Notes: generated by a model from the letters alone, not told the origin. Counted from the first letter of the stretch, positions 1 through 8,071 are shown. The stretch is DNA of 20,409 nucleotides from UBA11865 sp035686605 (GCA_035686605.1 DASRZI010000355.1:1-20409), one strand, 5' to 3'. Translations and numbers: made by a program.

Positions 1-3000
1 ACCCTCTGTCACCTGGTCACCTGCCTCAATTCTTTCGCCTTCTTCAACAAGAATTCGTGTGCCCGCAGGAATTTCGTAGTCGCGTTCATCCTTGCTTTCC
101 CAAACAACCTGAACCAGCTGCTTGTTAACCAAGACACGACCAGCGTGACGAGCTGTGATGACATCGTCTTCTTGCTCAGCAATAAGGTTCCCAGCCTTAA
201 TCTCATCCTCGTCTTCAACGAGTATCTTCCATCCAGAGGGGATTTCGTAATCATCCTCGATGAGCTTGGCATCGGTTACGAAAACATGGCGGACGCCTTC
301 GATAACCCGAACCGTGGTGAGGCCACCGATTTCGGTCATTACTGCCTCGCCCTTAGGTTGTTGCCGGGCTTCGAAGAGTTCCTCTACACGGGGAAGACCC
401 TGAGTAATATCGCCCCTGGCCTCGGCTGTGCCGCCAGTATGGAATGTTCGCAGTGTCAGCTGGGTTCCTGGTTCTCCAATTGATTGGGCAGCGACGATAC
501 CTACAGCTGAACCCATCTCTACACGTACTCCACGCGCCAGGTCAATTCCGTAACACTTGGAACAAATACCTTGAGACAGTTCGCAAGTCATCGGCGAGTA
601 TACATAGACTTCATCGATGCCGGTCGCATCGACAGCGTCGGATAATTCTTCGGTGATCAAGTCGCCATTCTCGATGATGATTTCACCGGTATCCGGATCT
701 GCCACCGTTTCGGCGATGAATCGGCCATAGATTCGCTCCGCCAATGTTTGTTTACCGAAATTGTCGGACCGGCGAATAATGATACCCAGATTGGTTTCGC
801 AATCAGTATTGAGAACAATGACATCTTGGGCGACGTCCACCAGACGTCTCGTGAGATAGCCAGCGTCGGCTGTTCGAAGCGCAGTATCGGCCAATCCCTT
901 TCGAGCTCCGTGAGTTGAGATGAAATACTCCAGCGCAGTAAGCCCTTGCCGGAAGTTTGAAGTGATTGGAACCGAAATAATCCGGCCTTGAGGGTCTGCC
1001 ATCAGACCGCGCATGCCAGCTAGCTGAGTGATCGGACCAAATCCGCCCTTCGTTGATCCAGATAGGGCCATCATTGTGACCGGTCCCACCGGATCCATTG
1101 CGTCACGAACCGCCCTCTCGACTGAACCCTTTGCATCAGTCCATTGCTCGATCGTCCTCTGATATTGTTCGTCTTCAGTCAGCAAACCACGTCGGTATTG
1201 TTTATCGATCTGGTCAACCCTTTGACGAGCTCCTTCCAGAATCACCTCGCGTTCAGCGGGGATTTTTAGGTCTGATACGGCGATGGTAATCCCCGAAATT
1301 GTGGCGTACTTGAAGCCGAGATCCTTGATCTTGTCAACCATCTCAATGGTTACTTCATCGCCAAAGCGACGATAAACCCGGTTCACCAACTCGTTTACTT
1401 CGGCCCTATCCAACACCCGATTGACAAATCGCATTCCCTCAGGCAGCGCGCGATTGAAAACCACCCTACCCGGCGTGGTCTCTATCACTCTCTTTTGAGC
1501 CTTGTTATCTGGATAGCGTTTATCCTGATCGTTGAAATACGTGTCAGTCTGCAGTTTGATCTTGGCATGTATATCAACATAGTCTAGGTCAAAGGCTCTC
1601 TCAACTTCATCTAGAGTGGCGAAGATCTTACCCTCACCTTCTCGGCCTTCCTGCATGACGGTCAGATAATAAACACCCAATACCATATCTTTGGAGGGAC
1701 CAACGATTGGGTGACCATCAGCGGGCTTCAACAGGTTGCGAGTAGCCATCATCTTTGTTTTAGCTTCTTCAACCGCTTTTTCAGACAATGGCACATGAAC
1801 AGCCATCTGATCCCCGTCGAAATCGGCATTAAAGGCCGCGCATACGAGGGGGTGCAATTGAATTGCTTTACCTTCAACGAGAATAGGCATAAATGCCTGA
1901 ATACCCAGTCTGTGCAGAGTAGGCGCCCGGTTGAGCAAGATAGGCCGGCCTTCGATCACCTCTTCTAAGACTTCCCATACTTCAGGAGGCTGCCGCTCAA
2001 TGATGCGTTTCGCACCCTTGATATTACTGGCATGACCATATTCGACCAGTTTGCTTATAACAAACGGCCGGAATAATTCGAGCGCCATATTCTTGGGCAA
2101 ACCACATTGTCCCATCTTCAGCGTTGGACCGACGACGATGACGGATCGACCGGAATAATCGACACGTTTACCCAGGAGATTTCGACGAAAACGTCCCTTC
2201 TTCCCCTTTAACATGTCGGATAGCGACTTCAATTGACGACGTCCACGCCGGCTTAAAGCTTTACCCCGCTGGCTGTTGTCGATCAAACTGTCAACAGCTT
2301 CCTGGAGCATCCGCTTTTCATTGCGGACGATTACGTCCGGCGCGCCCAGTTCAAGCAGGCGCTTGAGGCGATTATTTCTGTTGATTACCCTTCGATAGAG
2401 ATCATTTAGATCGGATGTAGCAAATCGACCGCCGTCCAACTGTACCATTGGTCGGAGATCGGGAGGAATGACGGGTAGCACGGTCAATATCATCCACTCC
2501 GGACGGTTTCCACTCTTGCTTAGGGCCTCAACAACCTGCAAGCGCTTCGTCGCCCGTTTGGCTCCTTGCTTTGAGCGGCTGGTTCGTACTTCACGCCATA
2601 ATTCTTGAGAAAGTTTATCAAGATCTGTGTTTTTAAGTATGTCGTAGAAAGCCTCAGCACCCATATCGGCCCGGAAGACATTGCCGAATTTGCTCTTGAG
2701 CTCTCGATAGTCATTCTCATTAAGGAAGGTCATTTGGGCCAGGTTTTCGAGCTGCTCGCGGTTAACGCGGGCTTGTTGTCTCACCCTGGTAAGTTTGAGA
2801 CTGACCTGGGTTCCCATTTCCACGGCAGTGGCATCGACTTCGTCGCGCAAAGAGGCAATATCTCGCTCAATATCGGCAACTGCACTTTCGTGGGCTTCCT
2901 CAAGATCTTTCTGTTGAGTTGTCAGTCGTTCAGAGGTAGTTTCCTGGACCAAGACAATGTGCTCGCGCCCGATGGTCTCGCCTTTTGATGCGATCGTCAC

Positions 3001-3696
3001 CTCACCGAGGACGACATCCTTATCCACCTTTTCATTCATCGAATTCTCGAGACGTTGTTCGATTACTTGCGCCTCTCGTACGACCTCATCTGTCGCTGCA
3101 GAAAGATTTTCATCATACGAAACCTTGAGGTTCTCCAAGTCGGACTCGTTCTCTGAGATTCGCTCGCGAACCTCTTTGGTAGCCCCTTCGATCTCGGTCC
3201 GGCTCTCCTCGTGCAGGAGCAGCTCAGCTTCCTCTAGCTCCTCTTCCAGACGCTTGAGGGCTCGAGTACGGGCCTCTTCATCTACGAATGTCACTACGTA
3301 CTGGGCGAAATATAGGACTCGGTCCAGATTCCTTCGTGAGATATTCAGCAATAATCCGAGATAGCTGGGAACACGTCTCGTGTACCAGACATGAGCGACT
3401 GGAGCTGCGAGTTCAATATGCCCAAGCCTTTCACGCCTGACAGCAGCTCTGGTAATCTCCACCCCACACTTATCGCAAACGATTCCTTTATAGCGAACGT
3501 TCTTGTACTTGCCACAGTAACATTGCCAGTCACGTGTTGGCCCGAAAATCGCCTCACAAAATAGACCGTCTTTTTCTGGTCGAAGGCGTCGATAGTTGAT
3601 TGTTTCAGGTTTGGTAACCTCGCCATATGACCACGATCGAATCTGTACAGGGGATGCTAAGCTTATGCGTAAAGAACGAAACTCAGTTGCTTCCAC
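1..3696 (-). CDS. rpoC: DNA-directed RNA polymerase subunit beta' (3' end beyond window)
   Basis: Largest catalytic subunit of RNA polymerase. The frame is open from a GTG at 3696 to base 1 (1232 codons), so the C-terminus is missing. GGAGG lies 9 nt before the GTG. Visible landmarks are an N-terminal zinc cluster (Cys59, Cys61, Cys74, Cys77), the universal catalytic NADFDGD at about residues 623-629 (three Mg-binding Asp), the bridge-helix/trigger-loop stretch including ITSNFRQGLTALEYFISTHG, and a second zinc cluster (Cys966, Cys1038, Cys1045, Cys1048). Near the left edge are two similar sandwich-hybrid segments, DYEIPSGWKILVEDEDEI and DYEIPAGTRILVEEGERI. Compared with E. coli, NADFDGD is about 165 residues later, because a Glu/Arg-rich, coiled-coil-like insertion fills about residues 135-322. 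The gene upstream is prfB, not rpoB. The identity is certain. Confidence 0.98.
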   Translation of the reverse strand, partial: MEATEFRSLRISLASPVQIRSWSYGEVTKPETINYRRLRPEKDGLFCEAIFGPTRDWQCYCGKYKNVRYKGIVCDKCGVEITRAAVRRERLGHIELAAPVAHVWYTRRVPSYLGLLLNISRRNLDRVLYFAQYVVTFVDEEARTRALKRLEEELEEAELLLHEESRTEIEGATKEVRERISENESDLENLKVSYDENLSAATDEVVREAQVIEQRLENSMNEKVDKDVVLGEVTIASKGETIGREHIVLVQETTSERLTTQQKDLEEAHESAVADIERDIASLRDEVDATAVEMGTQVSLKLTRVRQQARVNREQLENLAQMTFLNENDYRELKSKFGNVFRADMGAEAFYDILKNTDLDKLSQELWREVRTSRSKQGAKRATKRLQVVEALSKSGNRPEWMILTVLPVIPPDLRPMVQLDGGRFATSDLNDLYRRVINRNNRLKRLLELGAPDVIVRNEKRMLQEAVDSLIDNSQRGKALSRRGRRQLKSLSDMLKGKKGRFRRNLLGKRVDYSGRSVIVVGPTLKMGQCGLPKNMALELFRPFVISKLVEYGHASNIKGAKRIIERQPPEVWEVLEEVIEGRPILLNRAPTLHRLGIQAFMPILVEGKAIQLHPLVCAAFNADFDGDQMAVHVPLSEKAVEEAKTKMMATRNLLKPADGHPIVGPSKDMVLGVYYLTVMQEGREGEGKIFATLDEVERAFDLDYVDIHAKIKLQTDTYFNDQDKRYPDNKAQKRVIETTPGRVVFNRALPEGMRFVNRVLDRAEVNELVNRVYRRFGDEVTIEMVDKIKDLGFKYATISGITIAVSDLKIPAEREVILEGARQRVDQIDKQYRRGLLTEDEQYQRTIEQWTDAKGSVERAVRDAMDPVGPVTMMALSGSTKGGFGPITQLAGMRGLMADPQGRIISVPITSNFRQGLTALEYFISTHGARKGLADTALRTADAGYLTRRLVDVAQDVIVLNTDCETNLGIIIRRSDNFGKQTLAERIYGRFIAETVADPDTGEIIIENGDLITEELSDAVDATGIDEVYVYSPMTCELSQGICSKCYGIDLARGVRVEMGSAVGIVAAQSIGEPGTQLTLRTFHTGGTAEARGDITQGLPRVEELFEARQQPKGEAVMTEIGGLTTVRVIEGVRHVFVTDAKLIEDDYEIPSGWKILVEDEDEIKAGNLIAEQEDDVITARHAGRVLVNKQLVQVVWESKDERDYEIPAGTRILVEEGERIEAGDQVTEG

Positions 3697-3787
3697 TGGG
3701 TGTGACCTCCCACAAAAAGATGCCGGTTCGATGCCAGCTAACGAAAATTAAGCGCTGATTACCTTGCTCTCCGTCCAAAGACACAGC

Positions 3788-3816
3788 AAAAGAGCGTGTG
3801 GTACGCACCAACGCTC
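3788..3816 (-). promoter_or_regulatory. Hairpin with short T tract in the rpoC leader (candidate attenuator)
   Basis: Read on the minus strand, GAGCGT-T-GGTG, loop CGTA, then CCAC-ACGCTC form a 10-bp stem with one bulged T, followed directly by TTTT. It lies about 120 nt inside the transcript predicted from the 3945-3973 promoter and about 90 nt before the rpoC GTG. That suits an attenuator or processing element rather than a plain prfB terminator. The T tract is short, so termination may be weak. Confidence 0.4.
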
Positions 3817-3837
3817 CTAGTCTGTTGCTATGTAATT

Positions 3838-3858
3838 ACACCGTGACAGTCACCGTGT
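3838..3858. promoter_or_regulatory. Imperfect 21-bp palindrome in the rpoC leader
   Basis: ACAC-C-GTGA, spacer CAG, then TCAC-C-GTGT gives two 9-base arms that are complementary except for one C/C position. It could be a dimeric repressor operator or an RNA stem in the leader. No regulator can be named from the sequence. Confidence 0.3.
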
Positions 3859-3944
3859 CCAAAGATAATCAGTTTTACTCTTCCGGTGAACGTCGATTTG
3901 ATAATTTCCTTAGATTTAAGGTTGAGTCGATTTGCAAATTTGCT

Positions 3945-3973
3945 ATGATATCATATGAGTAAGTCTGTGTCAA
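3945..3973 (-). promoter_or_regulatory. Sigma70-type promoter for rpoC
   Basis: On the minus strand the -35 box is TTGACA (3968-3973, perfect consensus). The spacer is 17 bp. The -10 is TATCAT (3945-3950), preceded by TGA, which makes an extended -10. Transcription should start near 3938, inside the palindrome GCAAATTTGC (3934-3943). It drives rpoC separately from prfB. Confidence 0.65.
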
Positions 3974-4124
3974 ATAATCTCGAAGGATCTTCCTTGGACT
4001 GGTTCCCCAAGAGCGTTGCCCTGCAAGGCAAGTTACGCTGCGAGGCAGAGTAAATCTATTCCAATCCAATTTGAAATTTGCGCCTTCGATCACATCTCCG
4101 TTGGAGTTGCGACTTACGACGCTC

Positions 4125-5217
4125 TTATTTAGGTTGACCGACTCTCATCTTCAAGTAGGCTTCCATGAAATCGTCGAGTTTGCCATCGAGAACCGATTGC
4201 GCATTCCCTGTCTCATGATTCGTCCGGTGATCCTTGACCATCTTGTAAGGGTGCAAAACATAGGAGCGAATCTGATTCCCCCACCCCGCGTCGACATCCT
4301 CGCCTTTCAGAGCTGCGATATCGTCATCTTGTTTCCGTCTTTCCAGGTCAAATAGTTGGGATTTTAGGATCTTCATTGCCGTCTCGAGGTTTTGAGTCAG
4401 CGAGCGCTGGTTTTGACACGACACCACAAGCCCGGAGGGAAGGTGCGTGATGCGTATCGCTGTCTCGTTCTTCTGGACGTGCTGTCCACCAGCCCCGCTG
4501 GCTCTAAACCGGTCTATTCGCAGATCCTTGGTATCAATCTCGATCTTGATTTCTTCGGCTACATCTGGCCATACTTCGATTTTAGCGAACGAGGTGTGGC
4601 GGCGATTTGATGCATCGTAGGGCGAAATCCGGACGAGTCTGTGGACCCCCCTCTCTGACTTTAGCCGGCCATAGGCCCAATTCCCATCAATTGACATGAG
4701 CGTGCTTTTTAGGCCCGCTTCGTCCCCAGGGCTTGTGTCGAGGAAGTCGGTTTTAAAGCTGTGTGTCTCAGCCCAGCGTGCGATCATCCGCTGAAGCATT
4801 TGGGCCCAGTCTTGGGCTTCGGTTCCGCCTGCCCCGGCATGAATGGCTAAAATGGCCGACTCCCGGTCAAACTTGCCAGAGAAAAGAGCCCGAAACTCTA
4901 ATTCGTCGATTATGCTCGACAGCTTGTTTACTTCAACCGCCATCTCCTGGTTGATTTCTGGATCATCCAGTTCCGCGAGCTCCCGGGCATCGGCAAGCCT
5001 TTGGCTTAGCTCATCCCATATGTCTATTTCCGACTTAAGATTAGTCAGCTCCCTCATTATTCCCTGAGCTTTTGGTGAATCATCCCAGAACCCAGATTCG
5101 ATGGTCAAAATCTTCAGCTCGGCTAGCTTCTCAGTTTTGGTTGCAATGTCAAAGACGCCTCCGCAGACCGTTGACCGTTTCTTGATATTGATCTAGCTGG
5201 GCAAACAAATCGCTCAT
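4125..5217 (-). CDS. prfB: Peptide chain release factor 2, made by programmed +1 frameshift
   Basis: RF2 recognises UGA/UAA stop codons in the ribosomal A site and triggers peptide release. ATG at 5217 follows AGGAG with 8-nt spacing and opens a 22-codon frame (MSDLFAQLDQYQETVNGLRR...) ending in TGA at 5151-5149. A +1 slip at CTT TGA C joins it to the main frame (5150-4125), giving 363 aa, close to E. coli RF2 (365 aa). The peptidyl-hydrolysis motif GGQ is at about 243-245 (SGAGGQHVQKNETAIRITH). The stop-recognition tripeptide reads SPY (about 198-200) where E. coli RF2 has SPF. The TTG at 5108, where the long frame appears to open, is not a real start. It sits 123 nt after ftsY. RF2 level probably autoregulates through the frameshift. 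Very confident. Confidence 0.97.
5148..5162 (-). promoter_or_regulatory. Programmed +1 ribosomal frameshift site of prfB
   Basis: The minus strand reads CGG AGG CGT CTT TGA C. An internal Shine-Dalgarno GGAGG (5162-5158) lies three bases before the slippery CTT, which is followed by an in-frame UGA and C. The spacing matches the E. coli site (AGG GGG TAT CTT TGA C). When RF2 is scarce the ribosome pauses at UGA and slips from CUU to UUU. The following codon GAC begins the frame containing all RF2 domains. Confidence 0.95.
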
Positions 5218-5340
5218 TTCTTTCACTCCTGTCGATCTACTGTATTCCATCAAATTTGGTCATCTACGTCTGAATCCCCCCTACCGTTCTGAACGCTTCA
5301 CCATGCAGAAGAGAGTCAAAGAAGATTTGCCGGCTGGAAA

Positions 5341-6246
5341 TCAGGCTTCAAATAGGCTCTCTACAAACACATCAGCATCAAAAGGCGCCAGGTCCGCCAG
5401 CCCTTCACCCGTTCCAACGAATCGGACAGGCAGCCCGAGATCACGATAAATCGCAAAAACCATGCCCCCTTTGGAGGTACTGTCCAGCTTGGCGAGAACT
5501 ACACCTGTCACATTGACCGATTCCTTAAATTTCTCCGCCTGGGTGAGGGCATTTTGACCTGTTGGTGCATCTAGGACCAGCAGCACCTCGTGCGGTGCAG
5601 CGTGAACGCTTTTGCTGCAAACTCCGTATACCTTCTCCAGCTCTCGCATCAGGTTAAATTTCGTATGCAGCCGGCCGGCAGTATCAATAAACAACAGATC
5701 GTAACCGCGAGCCCTGCTCGCACGAATTCCATCATATGCGACGGCGGCTGGATCTCCACCTGGCTGCCCCGCAATTATTGGGACATTGGCCCTATCACTC
5801 CATATCCGAAGTTGATCGATGGCCGCAGCACGAAATGTATCGCCAGCAGCTAGCATAACTTTCCTCTGATTGTTGCTGTAAAAATGGGCTAATTTACCGA
5901 TGGACGTTGTCTTTCCCGATCCATTTACACCGACAACCATCACAACCGTTAGCAGTCTAGGCTGCTCCAACTGGAACACCGGTGTGTCGCCAAGGATGCT
6001 TCTCAACTCTTCTTTTAGAGCCTGAAGGAGCTGGTCCGATGAGTGGAGTCCTTCGTTATTGACGCGCTCATGGAGCGAATCAAGTATAGCCGTCGTCGTC
6101 GAGATCCCCATATCGGCTTGGATCAACAAAGCCTCTAGATCTTCCCATGTTTCTTCGTCGATGTCGCCCATTCCGAGCACGTTTGCAATCTGGCCGAATA
6201 CTGATCTTCGGGTGCGGCTTAGCGACTTACGAATGTCTTTAAACAA
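5341..6246 (-). CDS. ftsY: Signal recognition particle receptor FtsY
   Basis: SRP-receptor GTPase that docks Ffh-SRP-ribosome complexes at the membrane for co-translational insertion. The 301 aa form a compact NG-domain protein without the long acidic A domain of E. coli. The N-domain helical bundle (MFKDIRKSLSRTRRSVFGQI...) covers about 1-85. G1 GVNGSGKTT is at 106-114, the insertion-box DTFRAAA at 136-142, G3 DTAGR at 188-192, G4 AKLD at 252-255 and the closing GTGEGLADLAPF at 278-289. The start is TTG at 6246. An in-frame TGA lies three codons upstream, AAGGA sits about 10 nt before the TTG, and the encoded MFKDI matches FtsY N-termini. It is probably served by its own extended -10 promoter (6307-6315) as well as read-through from xseB. 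Confidence 0.96.
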   Translation of the reverse strand: MFKDIRKSLSRTRRSVFGQIANVLGMGDIDEETWEDLEALLIQADMGISTTTAILDSLHERVNNEGLHSSDQLLQALKEELRSILGDTPVFQLEQPRLLTVVMVVGVNGSGKTTSIGKLAHFYSNNQRKVMLAAGDTFRAAAIDQLRIWSDRANVPIIAGQPGGDPAAVAYDGIRASRARGYDLLFIDTAGRLHTKFNLMRELEKVYGVCSKSVHAAPHEVLLVLDAPTGQNALTQAEKFKESVNVTGVVLAKLDSTSKGGMVFAIYRDLGLPVRFVGTGEGLADLAPFDADVFVESLFEA

Positions 6247-6289
6247 GTCCTTTCAATCCTTAATTCTGTGCTTTATGTAAAGTGTGTTG

Positions 6290-6360
6290 GCTCTTCGCAG
6301 AGGAAGATTATATCACCTGACTGTGCTCCTGCCATTGAGTGACGACCGGTTGCGAAGAGC
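6290..6360. repeat. 10-bp perfect inverted repeat flanking the ftsY promoter
   Basis: GCTCTTCGCA at 6290-6299 and its exact reverse complement TGCGAAGAGC at 6351-6360 are separated by 51 bases that contain the TATAAT of the putative ftsY promoter. Only read-through transcripts from xseB would contain both arms. Confidence 0.5.
6307..6315 (-). promoter_or_regulatory. Extended -10 promoter for ftsY
   Basis: The minus strand reads TGATATAAT, a perfect TATAAT (6307-6312) with the TGn extension. No good -35 box is visible at 16-18 bp, as is acceptable for extended -10 promoters. Predicted start near 6300, giving a leader of about 55 nt before the ftsY TTG. Confidence 0.45.
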
Positions 6361-6407
6361 AGCGCACTCTGGGCGACTTGCTGATCCTCTGCTGCGTGGA
6401 AAGGTTT

Positions 6408-6635
6408 TTACTCCGCCGATATATCGAGGATTTCGCCATCACTCGTGAGCATCTCAACACGCATGGCGGCTGACTCTAACTGGGAGCTGCATAGAACAGC
6501 CAACGACTGGCCCTTCTCAAAGAGTTGCAGGGTTTCCTCCAAGGCAAGTTCTCCACTCTCCAGCTTAGTAACAGTCTCCTCGAGCTCATACAGAGCAGCT
6601 TCAAAGGTAAGTTCTTTTGGTTCCTTATCATTCAT
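6408..6635 (-). CDS. xseB: Exodeoxyribonuclease VII small subunit
   Basis: Small helical subunit of exonuclease VII, which degrades single-stranded DNA to oligonucleotides. Several copies bind each XseA. The 75 aa are typical of the family, with the signature LTFEAALYELEETVTKLESG followed by LALEETLQLFEKG. ATG at 6635 is chosen because AAGGA lies 9 nt before it; the TTG three codons upstream abuts that AAGGA and cannot use it. It lies about 35 nt after the xseA stop in the same direction, the standard xseA-xseB pair. Confidence 0.95.
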   Translation of the reverse strand: MNDKEPKELTFEAALYELEETVTKLESGELALEETLQLFEKGQSLAVLCSSQLESAAMRVEMLTSDGEILDISAE

Positions 6636-6670
6636 GCTGAACAATCCTTGATATAGGACATGTTGAGATT

Positions 6671-7888
6671 CTATTCAACGGTAGCCGTAAAGCCGCCATC
6701 GGCGACATGGATCTCAAGTTCCTCACCTTCTACCACATGGGCGACGGAGCGAACAAGTGACCCATCTTTCTTCTTGACTATCGCGTATCCTCTCTGGAGG
6801 GTTGAGATTGGACTGACGGCAGCTAATCGAGCCTCCGAAAGCTCAAGCCGATTCTTCGCCTGATCCATACGCCGATCAAACGACCGCTCTAGCCGATTTG
6901 ACAGCCAGTCCACACGCTGGCGGTTTGAGTCCAACGCGCTCCGAGGGCTAAGATTCCCTAGAGAGCGGAGCAAGCCATCTAAATAAACCCTGTTTTGGTG
7001 AAAGGAGTTCAAGACGGCCTTAACCATTTTCTGATTGAGATCCTGAACATGCTCTGCCATCTCACCTATGTCAGGAACCGCCAGTTCTGCGGCAGCAGAT
7101 GGTGTTGGCGCTCGAAGGTCGGCGACAAAATCCGCGATAGTAAAGTCGGTTTCATGACCGACCCCGACTATCACAGGATGGGTGGCATCGAAAATCGCTC
7201 TGGCAACACCTTCATCATTAAATGCCCAAAGATCTTCCATCGATCCACCACCGCGAGAGACGATAATCGTGTCAATATCGTTGCGACCGTCAAGCCATAG
7301 CAGTGCTTCCACAATTTGGGCGGGGGCTTCCTTTCCTTGTACCAGTGTTGGTGCAATTAAAACCGACGTAAGCGGCCAGCGCCTCTTTAAAACAGTTCGA
7401 ATATCACGTAAAGCCGCGGCATCAGCCGATGTAACGATTCCAATCTTCACTGGAAACGCCGGAATCTGTACCTTGTGTTCCGGATCAAATAATCCCTCAT
7501 CAGCAAGTCGTTGTTTTAGCTGCTCGAACTCCCGAGCAAGGTCTCCACGTCCGGCATGTTCAAGACGTTCAACGTAAAGTTGATATTGACCCATCGCTTC
7601 GTAGACCGATACACGCCCGTGAGCTACCACGGCATCGCCATCGATGGGAACTATAGAAGTCCGTTTGGCAAAGCTAGCCCACATTACGCAGCGAATCTGG
7701 GAGCTATCATCTTTAAGGGTGAAATAGGCGTGACCAGATTTGGCTTGGGAAAAATTCGACACCTCGCCGATCACCTGCAGCTCGCCGAGCCGGTAATCGA
7801 TATCGATTAACTCCCTGATGTAGCCATTGAGATCCGATACCGACCATACTTGGTCTTCGAGGCCATACTGTTCAAAATGTGGAATCAT
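6671..7888 (-). CDS. xseA: Exodeoxyribonuclease VII large subunit
   Basis: Catalytic subunit of exonuclease VII. An N-terminal OB-fold (VWSVSDLNGYIRELIDIDYR, then GEVSNFSQAKSGHAYFTLKD) is followed by the nuclease domain with SRGGGSMEDLWAFNDE, PVIVGVGHETDFTIADFVAD and RAPTPSAAAE. A charged helical region (RRMDQAKNRLELSEARL) and the usual C-terminal LQRGYAIVKKKDGSLVRS complete it. With the ATG at 7888 the protein is 405 aa, normal length, and has about 12 residues before the conserved WSVSDL. In-frame TTG 7927 and GTG 7924 would add 13 or 12 residues; none of the three has a strong Shine-Dalgarno, so the start is uncertain. A near-consensus promoter lies at 7985-8013. xseB follows in the operon. 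Confidence 0.95.
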   Translation of the reverse strand: MIPHFEQYGLEDQVWSVSDLNGYIRELIDIDYRLGELQVIGEVSNFSQAKSGHAYFTLKDDSSQIRCVMWASFAKRTSIVPIDGDAVVAHGRVSVYEAMGQYQLYVERLEHAGRGDLAREFEQLKQRLADEGLFDPEHKVQIPAFPVKIGIVTSADAAALRDIRTVLKRRWPLTSVLIAPTLVQGKEAPAQIVEALLWLDGRNDIDTIIVSRGGGSMEDLWAFNDEGVARAIFDATHPVIVGVGHETDFTIADFVADLRAPTPSAAAELAVPDIGEMAEHVQDLNQKMVKAVLNSFHQNRVYLDGLLRSLGNLSPRSALDSNRQRVDWLSNRLERSFDRRMDQAKNRLELSEARLAAVSPISTLQRGYAIVKKKDGSLVRSVAHVVEGEELEIHVADGGFTATVE

Positions 7889-7984
7889 CGTATTTTCAGA
7901 ATACCTGAGCAGATCAATCCGCACCAAATTGCGTCAATCCATTTATGTAAAGTTTTCTCGCGATCGCAGGTAGTTCACTTTTGC

Positions 7985-8013
7985 ATTCTATGATGAGAGC
8001 CAACGTCGGTCAA
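7985..8013 (-). promoter_or_regulatory. Sigma70-type promoter for xseA-xseB
   Basis: On the minus strand, TTGACC (8008-8013), a 17-bp spacer, then TAGAAT (7985-7990): five of six consensus bases in each box at ideal spacing. Predicted start near 7978, about 50-90 nt before the possible xseA starts. Confidence 0.6.
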
Positions 8014-8041
8014 CCCATGTATGGCGAACAGGCGTTACTCA

Positions 8042-8050
8042 TGTTAAAAT
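8042..8050 (+). promoter_or_regulatory. Possible extended -10 promoter for rsfS
   Basis: TGTTAAAAT is a TGn extension plus TAAAAT, 35 bases before the rsfS CTG start. No clear -35 box is present. It is divergent from the xseA promoter 30 bp away. Confidence 0.3.
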
Positions 8051-8071
8051 CGAACCGAGATTTGTAAAATC

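Larger units (their letters stand above)
3697..4124. other. Long intergenic leader region between prfB and rpoC
   Basis: 428 bases with no convincing gene. The 72-codon minus-strand frame at 3875-4093 has no recognisable domain and overlaps the promoter. The region holds a strong minus-strand promoter (3945-3973), a perfect 10-bp palindrome GCAAATTTGC at 3934-3943 over the expected transcription start, an imperfect 21-bp palindrome (3838-3858), and a hairpin followed by four T (3788-3816). On the prfB side, 4012-4039 can form an imperfect hairpin (AGCGTTGCC against GGCAagttACGCT), but no T tract follows it. It is best read as the end of the prfB unit plus a regulated rpoC leader of about 240 nt. 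Confidence 0.6.

Noticed and set aside
4012..4039. Hairpin after prfB as its terminator
   Set aside because: The stem is bulged and no T tract follows on the minus strand.
3875..4093. 72-codon minus-strand open frame between prfB and rpoC
   Set aside because: It shows no recognisable domain, no clear Shine-Dalgarno, and it overlaps the strong rpoC promoter. Treated as chance.
4125..5108. prfB as a normal gene starting at TTG 5108
   Set aside because: It has no ribosome site there, and it would lack the N-terminal residues present after the frameshift from ATG 5217.
7958..7967. GCGATCGC palindrome upstream of xseA
   Set aside because: It is a single occurrence with no repeats or DnaA-box-like context, so there is no support for an origin or highly iterated palindrome.
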